Shown here piece after piece: positions 13,401 to 24,232 of a stretch of DNA of 64,000 bases. Position 1 is the first letter of the stretch. The number at the start of each line of letters is the position of its first letter. The DNA lies in NCBI GenBank assembly GCA_022661535.1, contig JAKULF010000011.1:1860001-1924000 (forward strand), given 5' to 3'. The stretch is from Eutypa lata (lineage: Eukaryota; Ascomycota; Sordariomycetes; Xylariales; Diatrypaceae). A program made the position numbers and the translations under genes. A model generated the notes under the pieces. The model was given only the letters and a program-made list of their open reading frames with translations. It was not told the origin of the DNA and did no database searches.

Positions 13401-13546
13401 TCAAATGCCCTCGATCTGGGTGTACTTCTGCTCACTTCATCACCTTTGGTGCTCTACTAGACCACCTAAACGAGACGGAATGCGCAGCCTGGATCAAGGT
13501 TCAGGACGATGATCGATTTGACTATATCAAGACTTACCTTGATTGA
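10472..13546 (+). CDS. multi-finger C2H2 zinc-finger protein (about 25 fingers)
   Basis: Three exons: 10472-10918, 11073-13007 and 13076-13546, all joined in phase 0, giving 950 residues. The first splice rebuilds a finger (CRKCST joined to YFPTETEFRDH), which supports the model. About 25 CxxC...H...H units follow one another with 22-30 residue spacing. Many share an H-[HY]-[YF]-C start, and TGEKP linkers are absent. One unit (around residue 600, starting YHLEPADSDT) has lost its CxxC. After the main array lies an acidic, His/Asp/Thr-rich region with an imperfect DETT repeat. Exon 3 adds two fingers: one of C2HC appearance (CIVC...HCENGEC) and one C2H2. Back-to-back fingers suggest nucleic-acid or protein binding; no specific function is known to me. 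Similar multi-finger proteins occur in filamentous ascomycetes. Confidence 0.85.
12761..12832 (+). repeat. 15-bp imperfect coding repeat (DETT units)
   Basis: About four imperfect 15-bp units around CATGACGAGACTACA encode HDETT, YDETT, HDETA and PDEKT in the acidic linker of the C2H2 array protein. The frame is kept because the unit is a multiple of three. Confidence 0.7.
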
Positions 13547-13853
13547 AGGCCGAACCATTCTGTGAGCTACTTGGATGAGGGTGAATATACCGTGGAATTT
13601 ACTTGGATCGCTATTGGAGATTTGCAGTATCGCAAATCACTGCTACTGTTTGAATGAGAGCACATGTTACGTATGAATTGACGAGTCTAAGATACAGCTG
13701 AGGGGGACTTAGGGCTAATGATTTCACTCGGAATTAGGGGAAAGAGAACAAGGCAATAGGTAGCGGGTGCGCAGAGTACACAAACTGATTTATTAGGCGA
13801 GTAATGAATGGATCAGTTATCAAGACTTTATTCGTTTTATTTTCCTTTCTACC
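13547..13853. other. 3' intergenic between convergent genes
   Basis: About 300 bases between the stop codons of the C2H2 array gene and the convergent NDUFAF5 gene. It is AT-rich near 13800-13850 and presumably holds both 3' UTRs and poly(A) sites. Nothing else seen. Confidence 0.5.
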
Positions 13854-15056
13854 TCATTTCTGCTGTAAGATATCTTTCAAGTTAACCTGCCCGCTACCTC
13901 TCGGTAGCGGCTGGGGCTGATCCTCGCCCTCCTTCCAGCCGATCATGTAGATGGTGCGGAATGTGGCTGGGATGGTCCCGTCCTCGTTGCCATGCAGCGC
14001 CCGATAGATGGCATCCCCAGCTAGCAGGATGTCGCGCCGGATGCCGCCCATCTCGCGTCCCAGCACGGCGTTCCCCTCCCCCATGGCCTGCAGGTCCTGC
14101 ATCAACGCGAACATGTCGGGGTAGTCGACGACCAGGTCATCCATGTCGACGGTCAGCATCTTGAAGCCGGCGCGCTGCAACAAGCCCCCCACGTCCCGCA
14201 CGTCGGCCAGCGGGCTCGTGTGCGGCGTCACCCCTCCCCGGCGCTCCTGCTCCGCCAGCTGCAAGGAAGTTCGTAGCTCAAACAACGTGTCGCCCCCTAG
14301 CATGGCCCCCACGAACGCGCAGTCCGGCTTCAGGATGTTGTTTATCTGCGCGAGCACGCCAGGCAGGTCGTTCGTCCAATGCAGACTTTGGCTCGAGAGC
14401 ACGAGGTCGAACGTGTTGGCGGACCAGGGGAGCGTCTCTTCCGACGCGAGGGCTTCGCGGTGCAGGCCTAGCGTTCCGGGTCTCCCCTCTCCTTCGTATA
14501 GAGGTAGTTCTGCGTCCCGCCATAGCAGCGTCGGCGAGCTCTCGGCGGCGATTAGGCGCCCTACGCGCGCTGAGATGGGCTCTTGCTTTTGCAGATGCTG
14601 TTGCTGCTGTTGCTGTTGAGAATCGGCGGCGGTATCAGGGAACGACGGGTCCGGATTCGGTTCTACCAGCGCTCGTGCTATGTTGCAGGCGTGCGCGCCG
14701 AGGTCTAGCACTAGCGGCCAGGTCCGCTGGATGTCGAGCAGGCGCTCGACGAGCCGCCGCGCTACCTCATCCCGCACGTACTCCGCTTGGCGGCTCGCCG
14801 GGGCGTCGGAGGCGGCCCGCTCCTTTTGTAGCCATTTGGCGTGGTTGTTGAAGACTTGGTGGTGTGGGGGGCTCGGGGATTGTGTTGCGTAGGAGCGGTT
14901 GTGGTGGTGGTGGTAGTGGTGTGAGGAGGACGAGGAGAGGTTGAGGTTGAGGCTGGAGGAGGAAATGGCTGCTGGTGCTGGCAGTCTTGCACTTGATATT
15001 GATGGTACCCGGTGTTTCAGGGCCCTTGAAAGGTTTGGGGCACGATTCATTTTCAT
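13854..15056 (-). CDS. ndufaf5: mitochondrial complex I assembly factor NDUFAF5-like
   Basis: Class I SAM-fold protein of the NDUFAF5 family, which in other eukaryotes hydroxylates an arginine of the NDUFS7 subunit during early complex I assembly in the mitochondrial matrix. Single exon, 400 residues from the first in-frame ATG; the open frame extends four codons upstream from a TTG. The N-terminus is Arg/Ser/Ala-rich with few acids, like a mitochondrial presequence, and carries a His run. SAM motif I reads LVLDLGAHACNIA. The family block SSQSLHWTNDLPGVL and the C-terminal FRTIYMIGWKEG are clear. A seven-Gln run (near residue 148), encoded by CAG/CAA repeats at about 14592-14619, interrupts the fold between motif I and the next strand. 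It is convergent with the upstream C2H2 gene. Family assignment is strong; the reaction is inferred from homologues. Confidence 0.9.
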   Translation of the reverse strand: MKMNRAPNLSRALKHRVPSISSARLPAPAAISSSSLNLNLSSSSSHHYHHHHNRSYATQSPSPPHHQVFNNHAKWLQKERAASDAPASRQAEYVRDEVARRLVERLLDIQRTWPLVLDLGAHACNIARALVEPNPDPSFPDTAADSQQQQQQQHLQKQEPISARVGRLIAAESSPTLLWRDAELPLYEGEGRPGTLGLHREALASEETLPWSANTFDLVLSSQSLHWTNDLPGVLAQINNILKPDCAFVGAMLGGDTLFELRTSLQLAEQERRGGVTPHTSPLADVRDVGGLLQRAGFKMLTVDMDDLVVDYPDMFALMQDLQAMGEGNAVLGREMGGIRRDILLAGDAIYRALHGNEDGTIPATFRTIYMIGWKEGEDQPQPLPRGSGQVNLKDILQQK

Positions 15057-16481
15057 CAATTCACTCAATTAATTAAAAAGGTACTTAAGGTAAATGAATA
15101 CAAGTGGAGGACGGCATTAGACGCATCCTGATATAAGACATTGGTAAACGTCCTCGAGAAGTCGTTGCGAAGTGAGTGAGGCTTGACTTGAATGAATGAG
15201 TATTATGCCGATTTGAAGTGACGTCGGTAAAAGCTAAGGAAGCTTAAGCCACAGAAGATGCACTATGCAGCTCTGGCAGCTCTGATATGTAGGTAGTTAA
15301 TGGGTACGTAGCAGCGCTAGTTACAGTAACATGAGCCACATTCAGGACCGTGGCTCATGAAGAGAGATATTGAATATCCGAACGAAGTAGGAAATACAGA
15401 GTACTCCATACATAAAAGTCCTGAATGGGGATATCCAAGGTCTCTTATTAGCTGTTAAGGGTTTAGGCGATTGGTATATACAATATATATTGCATTATGT
15501 AGGTAGTTACATGTAGTAAATTGGAAGTCGCCAGTGCTCTTCTGCATGTATGAAGTTACCTAACCCGGTAGCTCTAAACGCCGAAATACCCTTACTTTAC
15601 AGCTGTGGGACGACCAGACCATAAACGGTTGCTTTCATCTCTTCTCCTTTCGCGGGCTTCTTGTTCCAAAATCTTGAGACGTTGCAGTTGTTGTAGACAG
15701 GCATTGATTGAAGTCACATTTTATCAATCAAAATAAGACGAAGGATTCTCTCCATCCGATTTAACGTCGTGTTACCGACCCGCCAAACCTTCTTGTTCCA
15801 CCTGCAGACCTGCAGATATTCATTCCGCCCCTTATTAATTGCCGAATCATCATCATCTCCTTCATCCATAGTAATAATCCGTATTCGTTCGACAATTGCA
15901 CTTTCCAATTGTACCTAACCAAGGTACATGCAGTAACGAAACGAAACGACACGACGCGGATGATCTGCAAAGTAAACTGAAGTAAAACAATATCGGGACA
16001 GTTTATTAATTATTTCCGCTCAAAGAATAAATATTCTCATATCAAACGATCGAACCGACGACGAATCCGTTACATAAAATCTACGGATAAAATATTTACA
16101 CATTCAATCCCTAGATAGACCAACTGACCGACCGACCGACCGACCGACCGACTAACACGGGTCTTGTACGTTCGCCGTGACGCTCGATAATGTTTATCGA
16201 TTGTCTAGGTCTGTGTTAAGAGCCGCAGTTGGAGCGCGCTTCTTGGAATTGTCGACACCATTTGACATCGCGGCGATCGATTCTGTTTATTGTTTATATA
16301 AGCGGTATCCGAAATATCACTGAGCCCGGCAAACATCGATTTGGAAGGGATTGTTGATTGGCGGACGGGTCGGATAGTAGAATAATCAAGGTGTAAGAGT
16401 AGGAGGAATAATATCTCAACGGTCAAAAACAAAAACACACATACTTGTCGACTGTATTACGACCATCACCAACACGACAAC
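15057..16481. other. divergent intergenic region (NDUFAF5 / AP-2 alpha)
   Basis: About 1.4 kb between divergent start codons. It contains TAGGTA motifs near 15290 and 15500, AT-rich blocks around 15480, and a (GACC)n tetranucleotide at about 16126-16152. Short minus-strand open frames at 15714-15970 lack supporting features. Promoters of both neighbours must lie here. Confidence 0.5.
16126..16152. repeat. (GACC)n microsatellite
   Basis: About six to seven perfect GACC units in the AP-2 alpha upstream region. Confidence 0.85.
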
Positions 16482-19400
16482 ATGGCTTCCTCTGCTGCCG
16501 CCGGCTTCCTCGGCCGGTCGACCACCAACAACTCCAACATGCGCGGACTTGTCCAGTTCATCGCCGATCTGAGAAATGCAAGAGCACGGGATTTAGAAGA
16601 GAAGAGAATCAACAAGGAACTCGCAAACATTCGGTTAGTCATTCTTGCGAGCATCTTCGTTACCATTTGAAATGGACTTGACAGAGTTACTAACCTATAG
16701 TGTTTCCGATGTATAGACAAAAGTTTAAGGGTATGTGTGTGACATGCGACTGACTTGATAGGCACACATTCGTTATATACTTGGATCGGTCTCGCTAACG
16801 AACGGTAGATGGCAACTTGAGTGGTTATCACAAGAAGAAATATGTCTGCAAGGTAGGCTTTAGTCTCTGCTTGTCGTCAACGAGGAATGACGTTTTGGAG
16901 GTACAGCTAGTCTAACTTGTGTGTGCCAATAGCTGTTGTATATATACATCCTAGGCTGGAACGTCGATTTCGGACATCTCGAAGCCGTCAACCTTATCTC
17001 AGCCAACAAATACTCGGAGAAGCAGATTGGATACCTAGCTATGACCCTCTTTCTCCACGAGAAGCACGAGCTTTTGCATCTCGTCGTCAACAGTATACGG
17101 AAGGATCTCTTGGACCACAATGAACTCTTCAACTGCCTCGCGCTACACGCAATCGCCAATGTAGGAGGTAGGGAAATGGGAGAAGCTCTGAGCGCAGAAG
17201 TTCACAGACTCCTGATATCGCCGTAGGTGCTATGCCTTAATTCTTATTCGCCCGCTTTTCATATCTAATAGACCGCACGCATTAGGACTTCAAAAGCCTT
17301 TGTCAAAAAGAAGGCCGCCCTGACACTTCTCCGGTTATATCGTAAACATCCGGATATAATCCAACCTCAGTGGGCTGAGCGGATAATATCCCTGATGGAT
17401 GATGTCGACCTTGGAGTCGCCTTGTCGGTTACTTCGTTGGTCATGGCCGTCGCTCAAGACAATTCCGATCAGTACAAAGGCGCATATGTCAAGGCTGCAT
17501 CCCGATTAAAACGGATAGTGGTCGACGGCGAGTATACGGCCGATTACTTGTACTACAAAGTCCCGTGTCCGTGGCTACAAATCAAGCTGCTCCGGTTACT
17601 CCAATACTTCCCCCCCTCAGGTATGTGCCCTAATGGTTTCTTTTGGCAGTTCAGGGGTTAACAAGCGAATCAGAGGATAGCCATGTCCGAGGAATGATCC
17701 GGGAATCACTGCAGAAAATCTTAAACCTAGCCATGGAGACGAACAAGAACGTGCAGCAGAATAATGCCCAAAATGCTGTCTTGTTTGAGGCCATCAACCT
17801 CATCATCCATCTCGATACCGAACATGCACTCATGAAACAGATATCTACTCGCCTGGGTCGCTTCATTACCTCTAGGGAGACGAATGTCCGCTACCTAGGC
17901 CTGGAGGCCATGACCCATTTGGCAGCACGTGCCGAGAATCTGGATCCGATAAAGCAGCACCAGGATGTTATTCTTGGGTCACTGAAGGACCGCGACATCA
18001 GTGTTCGAAGGAAGGGCCTCGATTTGCTATATAGTATGTGCGATTCGACTAATTCCGGACCCATCGTGGCCGAGCTTCTCCATTACCTACAAAACGCCGA
18101 TTTCGCCATTCGCGAAGAGATGGCCCTGAAGATTGCCATTCTGACGGAGAAGTACGCTACTGATATTCAATGGTACATTAATGTATCATTGAAACTAGTG
18201 GCTATTGCTGGCGACCACCTCAGTGATGAAGTTTGGCAGCGTGTAATCCAAATTGTCACCAACAACGAGGAGCTGCAAGTGTACGCTGCTCAAAATACTC
18301 TGCACCATATCAAGCATGACCACTGCCATGAGACACTGGTCAAGATTGGAGCGTATATTTTGGGAGAGTTTGGTCATTTGATAGCAGAAGATAAGGGATC
18401 TAGCCCCATTGAGCAGTTCATGGCATTGTCCTCAAAGCTTCCGGCATGTTCATCGAGCACCCGTGCTATGATTCTCTCCTCGTTCGTCAAATTCGTCAAC
18501 CTGTTCCCGGAAATCAAGCCTCAGCTTCTCCACGTTTTCGAAATCTATAGTCATACCTTAGACCCCGAACTACAGCAGAGAGCATGCGAATATTTGACAT
18601 TAGCAAGTCTCCCGACCGATGACCTACTTCGAACGGTCTGCGATGAGATGCCTACTTTCCCTGAAAGACAATCTGCACTTCTATCGAGACTCCATCAGAG
18701 GCATGCCAATACTAGTGACAAAAGGACATGGGTTGTTGGTGGAAAGGATGCTAACCAGGACGCTGTGGAACTCAATATGGCCAAGAATGCAGGTCTTCGG
18801 AGGACGTTCACCTCTAACAGTCCGGTGAATGGCAGCTCGACTCCGAACGGAACCCCCAATGGCACAAACGGCCATTCGAGTGACCTGGCTGGTCTTGATA
18901 TGAATGCCGGACCGATGGAGCCGAAATTATTGAAGGCGCCAAACCTGGCCAGTACTGCCCATCTATCTCCAGGCTGGGAGTCGGGCTATAACAAATTGCT
19001 TCTCAAGGCTGACGGAATTCTATTCGAAGATGGACAGCTTCAGGTCGGTGTACGTGCGGAGTACAGAGGACAGATGGCATGCCTTATCATGTATTTCACG
19101 AACAAAACACCTGCCACCGTCGGTTCGTTCACTACTACACTAGATTTGGATGAGAGCGACAAGTCAAATCTCAGTTGGGACATCAAAGCTTTACCCGAAC
19201 CTACCATCATCCAGGGTGGGCAATCTCGGCAGATCATCATGTTTGAGTCGAAGAGGGTTTTCACCAAGATACCCACCATTCGTATCAGCTACCTTGCGGG
19301 TGCCCTGCAGGCATTGACGTTGAAGCTACCTCTTGCGGCGCATAAGTTCATGGACCCGGCAGATCTGGCGGCGGATGACTTCTTCAAACGGTGGAAGCAA

Positions 19401-19865
19401 ATTGGTGGCGTGCCTCGCGAAGCTCAGCAGATCGTCGGCCTAGCGGATGCTAAGCGCGGCTCCCGTGAAATAACGGAGAGCTTTATCCGCAAGACCATGC
19501 AAGGCTTCCGATGGGGGGTCCTCGATGGTGTTGACCCGAACAGCAAGAACTTCGTCGGGGCTAGTGTCCTCCATACCTCCGAAGGTGGCAAGTTTGGCTG
19601 CTTGATGAGGCTGGAGCCGAACTACGCCTCACAGGTAAGATGAAAAAAATCAAAACAATCAACCTTTCTCTAGTATATTCTGCTAACCTCTAACTACCAG
19701 ATGGTTCGACTGACAATTCGTGCTACCGATGAGAGCGTACCCCCCGTTCTGCTGAAGCTGATGGAGGAGAGGCTAGCTGCGGGGGCCTCCATGGTGCCGG
19801 AACTCAAGGAGGGTCCCAGCCGCGATGAGATATCTCATTCCTTCGGCAACATCATGGTGTCATGA
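16482..19865 (+). CDS. apl3: AP-2 clathrin adaptor complex subunit alpha
   Basis: Large alpha subunit of the AP-2 adaptor, which links cargo and clathrin at the plasma membrane. Seven exons: 16482-16633, 16717-16730, 16809-16852, 16933-17222, 17286-17620, 17674-19634 and 19701-19865, giving 986 residues, the expected length. The trunk starts with MRGLVQFIADLRNARARDLEEKRINKELANIR, reads on through KFKDGNLSGYHKKKYVCKLLYIYILG and GHLEAVNLI, and forms the HEAT-like adaptin solenoid to about residue 600. A Ser/Asn/Gly hinge leads to the C-terminal appendage (YRGQMACLIMYFTNKT, then FFKRWKQIGG). Exon 2 is only 14 nt but is required for the frame and for the conserved NIRQKFKDGN. For intron 5 the AG at 17672-17673 is preferred over the one at 17648-17649: the latter would leave a 29-nt intron, while the chosen one gives 53 nt and the conserved SEDSHVR. 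Confidence 0.95.
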
Positions 19866-21278
19866 TCATCTGATACCTACCTACCTACGTAGTAAGTATA
19901 TGAGAGTGGTGGTGAGTGAATGTTCATACGGAGAAAAGTGATCCGATAGCTTGCTTCTTGTAGTTAGGGAGAGAAAAAAGAAGGGGGGAGAAAGAGAGGG
20001 AGAGGAGAAGCCAGCGAGGTTGCATGGAATAGGTACATAGTAGGTCAATCCTTCTTGGGGCCTCAATGCTAGGCGTTCAAAGGGGTGTAGGTAGCATAGG
20101 ATGTGAATGTGCGATAATCATATGAATATCTACATATCTTTTTTTTTTTTTTTTTTGGTTTTTGTTTTGATACCCTGTAGGCTGCCTCTATGTATGACTT
20201 GGTTTGGTTTGGCTTGGCTTGACTGGACTGGTAGGTGGACGTATGATGTAAGTGATGGTAGTGATGCTGTGCATATAGAAGCTAAGGCAAGCAAGCAAGC
20301 ATAGTAATTAGGCAGGTACTGACTGAGTGGATTGGAGAAGTCGAGCCACCGCTTGAATGTAGCGTGGTATTTCACACGATAAATTCGTTGGAGTTTTGAT
20401 ACATGTAGATGAAAATGAAACGAATAATACGTGGTTCACATTAAAATGGAATAATCAAGTCCTCAAAGCACAGGCTTCCGTTTGGGTTCTATTCACCTAA
20501 CTATGGCCTTTTAGTTAGACAGATAGAGAGAGAGAGAGGTCCTTCCCTCAAGGATCCCTCTTTCATTCTTTAGTACGTCATGACGTCCTGAGGAATTACT
20601 TCAATCTTTCCCTATTCCTCTTCCCTCTCCTAAGCTACCTATCTGGGTACGTTCCATCTGTGGGAGTCGGGTGTAATCACTTTCATTTGGAGGGTTTCTT
20701 TCTTTCTTCTCTGCAAAGCCTATCCGTCCTCGTAGGCTACAGTGGGCGGTTACTTAACAACCTTAAGTACTTACTCCCCTAGTTGACCTTGAATTTCACG
20801 TTGGGTTTATGAACACTTAATGTTGATGGTGTGCTGCGCTGCCTACTTACATAAGTAGGTTCTTTATCGACAACATTACCTACCTACATACCTACATACC
20901 TACATACGTCTACCAGCTCTGCATCTACATACCTACTATTACCTACCTACTTACTCCATTACCGCCAAATCGCATCATCCGACTGTCTACATACTTACAT
21001 ACCTACCCCTGGGTACCCTACCTAACCTTCATACACATGCATACATACCTACCTAGGTATCCTATCTACCTAACATCATCATCGTCATCACCATTCGTTT
21101 CATCGCGAATATCATCAAATCGACGCCGTCCCTTCTGCACTGTTACGATATCATTACTCACCTACCGAATTTGTCTCCATCATCCTTGTTGTTCTTCCCC
21201 GAGCCCTTTCCTATCTCCCTACTTGATGTATCGCAATCCTTGTCTCGTCTAAAGTAGGGAGGGATATACATATGCACA
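19866..21278. other. intergenic with dense TACCTA repeats
   Basis: About 1.4 kb without a gene. It contains an 18-base T tract (20139-20156), purine- and pyrimidine-biased stretches, and a dense TACCTA/TACATACC field at about 20875-21070 that includes the palindrome TACCTAGGTA at 21050-21059. Probably AP-2 alpha 3' UTR followed by the promoter of the next gene. Confidence 0.55.
20875..21070. repeat. dense TACCTACATACC field
   Basis: Near-continuous mix of CTAC, CTACATAC and TACCTAGGTA units over about 200 bases, the largest such field in the window. Confidence 0.75.
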
Positions 21279-24232
21279 ATGTATCAGGTCGACAGCCAGA
21301 AGCACACCGCCCCATCCGCGATGGTTTCGGTTTCGGTCTCGGTCTCGTCGCCTTCTGGTGATGGGCAGCCCTTTCCCGTCACCCCTGGCAACGACAACGG
21401 GAACGATACAATGCTGGCACAACAGCAGCAAGATCACCAAGATGATCACGATAGCGATTACCACCACCAACAGCAGCAGCAGCAGCAGCAGTTATCGGAT
21501 CGAAGGGCATCCACCGCATCGTACCATCAATATCTCCAAGAGTGGGACCAGCACCACCACCGCCGCGCATCGCAAGGAGGATCCGAGAGATGTGCAAAGC
21601 AAAAACACCACCATCATGTGCATGGCCTAGAGCAGCACGACAAGGGATGTTTCACTTCCTCTTCCTCTTTCACCAGTGATAACAACAGCGATATATCCGT
21701 CTCTATACCTATACGCGTATCTGAAGAGGCGCAACGACAACAGCAGCAGCAAAGATCTAGCAGTGGCGGAGGTGGTAATGGTGGAACCGAGCCCGGCATC
21801 CCGCAAGACCACCACACCCTCTCGCCGCATCCCTCGCGCCGCAAGCTCCTCAGCTCCCGCAAAGTACTGTTCTCGCGTCTGACGCCGGCGAATACGCCGT
21901 GCTTTCCTTCTAGCGGTACTCCTCGACATCGACGACAGGCATCATCCCTGTCCACGGTTCTGGCTGAGATCTGGGATACTACTGCTACTACTACTACTAC
22001 TACTGGGAGTAGGGTTGGTGATGATGGCGAGGATGAGGATAGGGATGATAGGGATGATAGGGATGATAGGGATGATAGGGATGATAGGGATGATAGGGAT
22101 GATAGGGATGATAGGGATGATAGGGATGATAGGGATGATAGGGATGATAGGGATGATAGGGATGATAGGGATGATAGGGATGATAGGGATGGACAGAAGC
22201 AAGGTGACGCAGAAAAAGGAAAACAGAAGTGCCGTCGATGGTTTGGTTACCGCCGCACCGCGGATTTGGTTCTGAGTGCTTGCTCCCGGATCTGGACTTC
22301 GAGTCGGATGACGGTACCGGTGGGCTTGTGGGCGATGGACGCAAATACGACCCGAAGTGGAAGTGGAAGTGTCGATGGAAGCGTTGATGGGAATTTTGAT
22401 GAGAAGCGAGGAGAGGCTGCTGGAGGTAAGCTGCGTTATTACATTAGCACTAGCATAGCTCACCCCCCTCCTACTTGCCCTTAAGCCTAGTGCCAAAACT
22501 TGGTTGGGGTTTCTGTCTCCTGAATGAGCGATAACTCTCTGAGTATTAACTGTTTTTGCTAACTGTATCTCCTCTTTACAGGTTCAGCAGGAAAAGCGCC
22601 CAAATCCTCTAAGTCTAGGATCTTTAAGTGGTTTGGGCTGGCTCATATCGGCCTTGCGCTCATCATACTTGCACAGTTGTGTGTTTCACTTGGTAGGTGT
22701 AACCTTTCTCTCCCTTCATTTCCGTTCTAGTCCCCTTTCATGATTTTTCTCATCTTTTCCCTATGTATACACTATCCCGCCCTCCCTATAGTTTACGCAA
22801 CCCATGAATCCATACGACGTCAACAGACAATCCCCTGCTGATGGATCTCGTATGAATTATAGTGGGCTATCACGCTATAGTCCAAGAGACACAGAAGCAC
22901 GTTGTAACAACGGATCATCGGAGAGTTGGTAAGTCTACACATCTTTCTCTCTATATATACGTTGCCGTTACGCAGGGAACTTCGACTTGGAGGTTAATAG
23001 AAGGGGTTTGTAGGCATATGGACATAAGGGGTGCGTCGAGACTTATGTGCTAACAAGACATGATATATGCAGACGTAGTCACGTCGTCATCGATGCCGAC
23101 GATTATGCTCCCTTCCGCCATCATCACAAAGATTCTCGGGAAACCTACATATGTAGAAAATGAAGGGCCCGTCACAAGTACTAGAACCAAGCTGGTCACT
23201 ATCACCAACGATGATACGACTGCACGCGTCAAGGGAGTCTCTACTACACCGCCGCCACCGCCGCCTCAGGTACATATGACGACAAAGACAACAGCTACGA
23301 TGGTTTTTCAAACTACAGCCACTATGCACACCCCCAACTATGTCGAAGAACCCAAGCAAACAACCGATCGCAGCAGCATCATCACCACCAACAACAACAA
23401 TGACCATTTGTTAGTACATAGAGAGCCAGAGGAGTCTTCCAAGAAAAATAAAGATACACTGACGGTCACGAACATGAAAACAACATTCGTCACCATCTCC
23501 TACTCGTCCCATGAGGATGCTTCCCTCGACCATACTACTACCACTACTACTACTGGTACTACCACCACCGCTGCAGCCAGCCCTGATCCCCACTCAGACG
23601 CCACCGATGGCGGCGTGCCCACCTGGACAGCTGACGAGACCACGCCCACCGAGAAGCCATCTGGCGGCACCATCTTCTGTCCCTTCAAGGAGAGGCCGGA
23701 TATCTACACGCTCTGCGTGCTAGGTCAGACTGGCGTCGTCCCTCCGACTGCTACCGCGCGCACGAAAACATCCGCCGCATATGGCATGATGGCCAGAAAC
23801 CCGCTCGCGAGACTGAGAGTCGCGGTGGTGTCGTCTTCGCTGTGGGATCCCATTCGAGCCTTAGCAGCAGAAACAGCGACAGCAGCGACAGCAGCAGCTG
23901 GGGGTGATGTTCATGGGAATGTAGGAGAACAGCGCATGAACCTTCGCTGGGGAAGTCGGTGTCCGGTAGCGGCAGCAACAACAATTGTGGCTGGGTTTGA
24001 GGAGGAGGAACAGGAGACGTTTACCTTTGAGGAAGATGGGAAGGGTAAGGGGGAAGAGGATGCTGCGGAGGCTCAGATCGCGCACCTAAAGAAGAACCTC
24101 GACGCGGCGCGCGATCTGATTCGTGCGCAGCAGCAGCTCCTCGATGGCCAACATGCCATCATTGCCGAGTACAAGGAGAGTCTGGCGCAGGCCGTGAAAC
24201 TACTCGCTGAGGCGGTGGTGGGAGGTTCTTGA
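21279..24232 (+). CDS. unrecognised single-pass membrane protein with low-complexity tails and C-terminal coiled coil
   Basis: Four exons, all joined in phase 1: 21279-22425, 22582-22692, 22863-22928 and 23073-24232, giving 827 residues. The N-terminal 380 residues are low-complexity (poly-Gln from CAG repeats near 21470, His/Ser/Gln-rich segments, then a 17-copy Arg-Asp-Asp repeat). Exon 2 encodes a basic stretch (KSSKSRIFK) followed by a hydrophobic helix at about residues 399-419 (WFGLAHIGLALIILAQLCV), a likely transmembrane segment. A Thr/Pro-rich region follows, then a more ordered block (GGTIFCPFKERPDIYTLC, then DPIRALA). The last 55 residues form a heptad-rich helix (AQIAHLKKNLDAARDLI through LAQAVKLLAEAV), probably a coiled coil. 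The short exons 2 and 3 look like the conserved core. I do not recognise the family; the N-terminal basic side suggests, without proof, a cytosolic N-terminus. Confidence 0.7.
22038..22190 (+). repeat. 9-bp coding minisatellite, 17 copies
   Basis: Seventeen exact tandem copies of GATAGGGAT (153 bp) inside exon 1 of the membrane-protein gene. Because the unit is nine bases, the frame is kept (Asp-Arg-Asp units) and other frames also stay open, as Met-Ile-Gly on this strand and Ile-Pro-Ile or His-Pro-Tyr on the opposite strand. Confidence 0.95.

Noticed and set aside
17621..17649. 29-nt intron alternative in AP-2 alpha
   Set aside because: Too short to splice; the AG at 17672-17673 gives a 53-nt intron with a branch-like GTTAAC and restores the conserved SEDSHVR.
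21942..22496. 184-codon minus frame and the 114-codon frame with Ile-Pro-Ile or His-Pro-Tyr runs
   Set aside because: Artefacts of the 9-bp minisatellite, which stays open in other frames; the plus-strand gene with splice support explains the locus.
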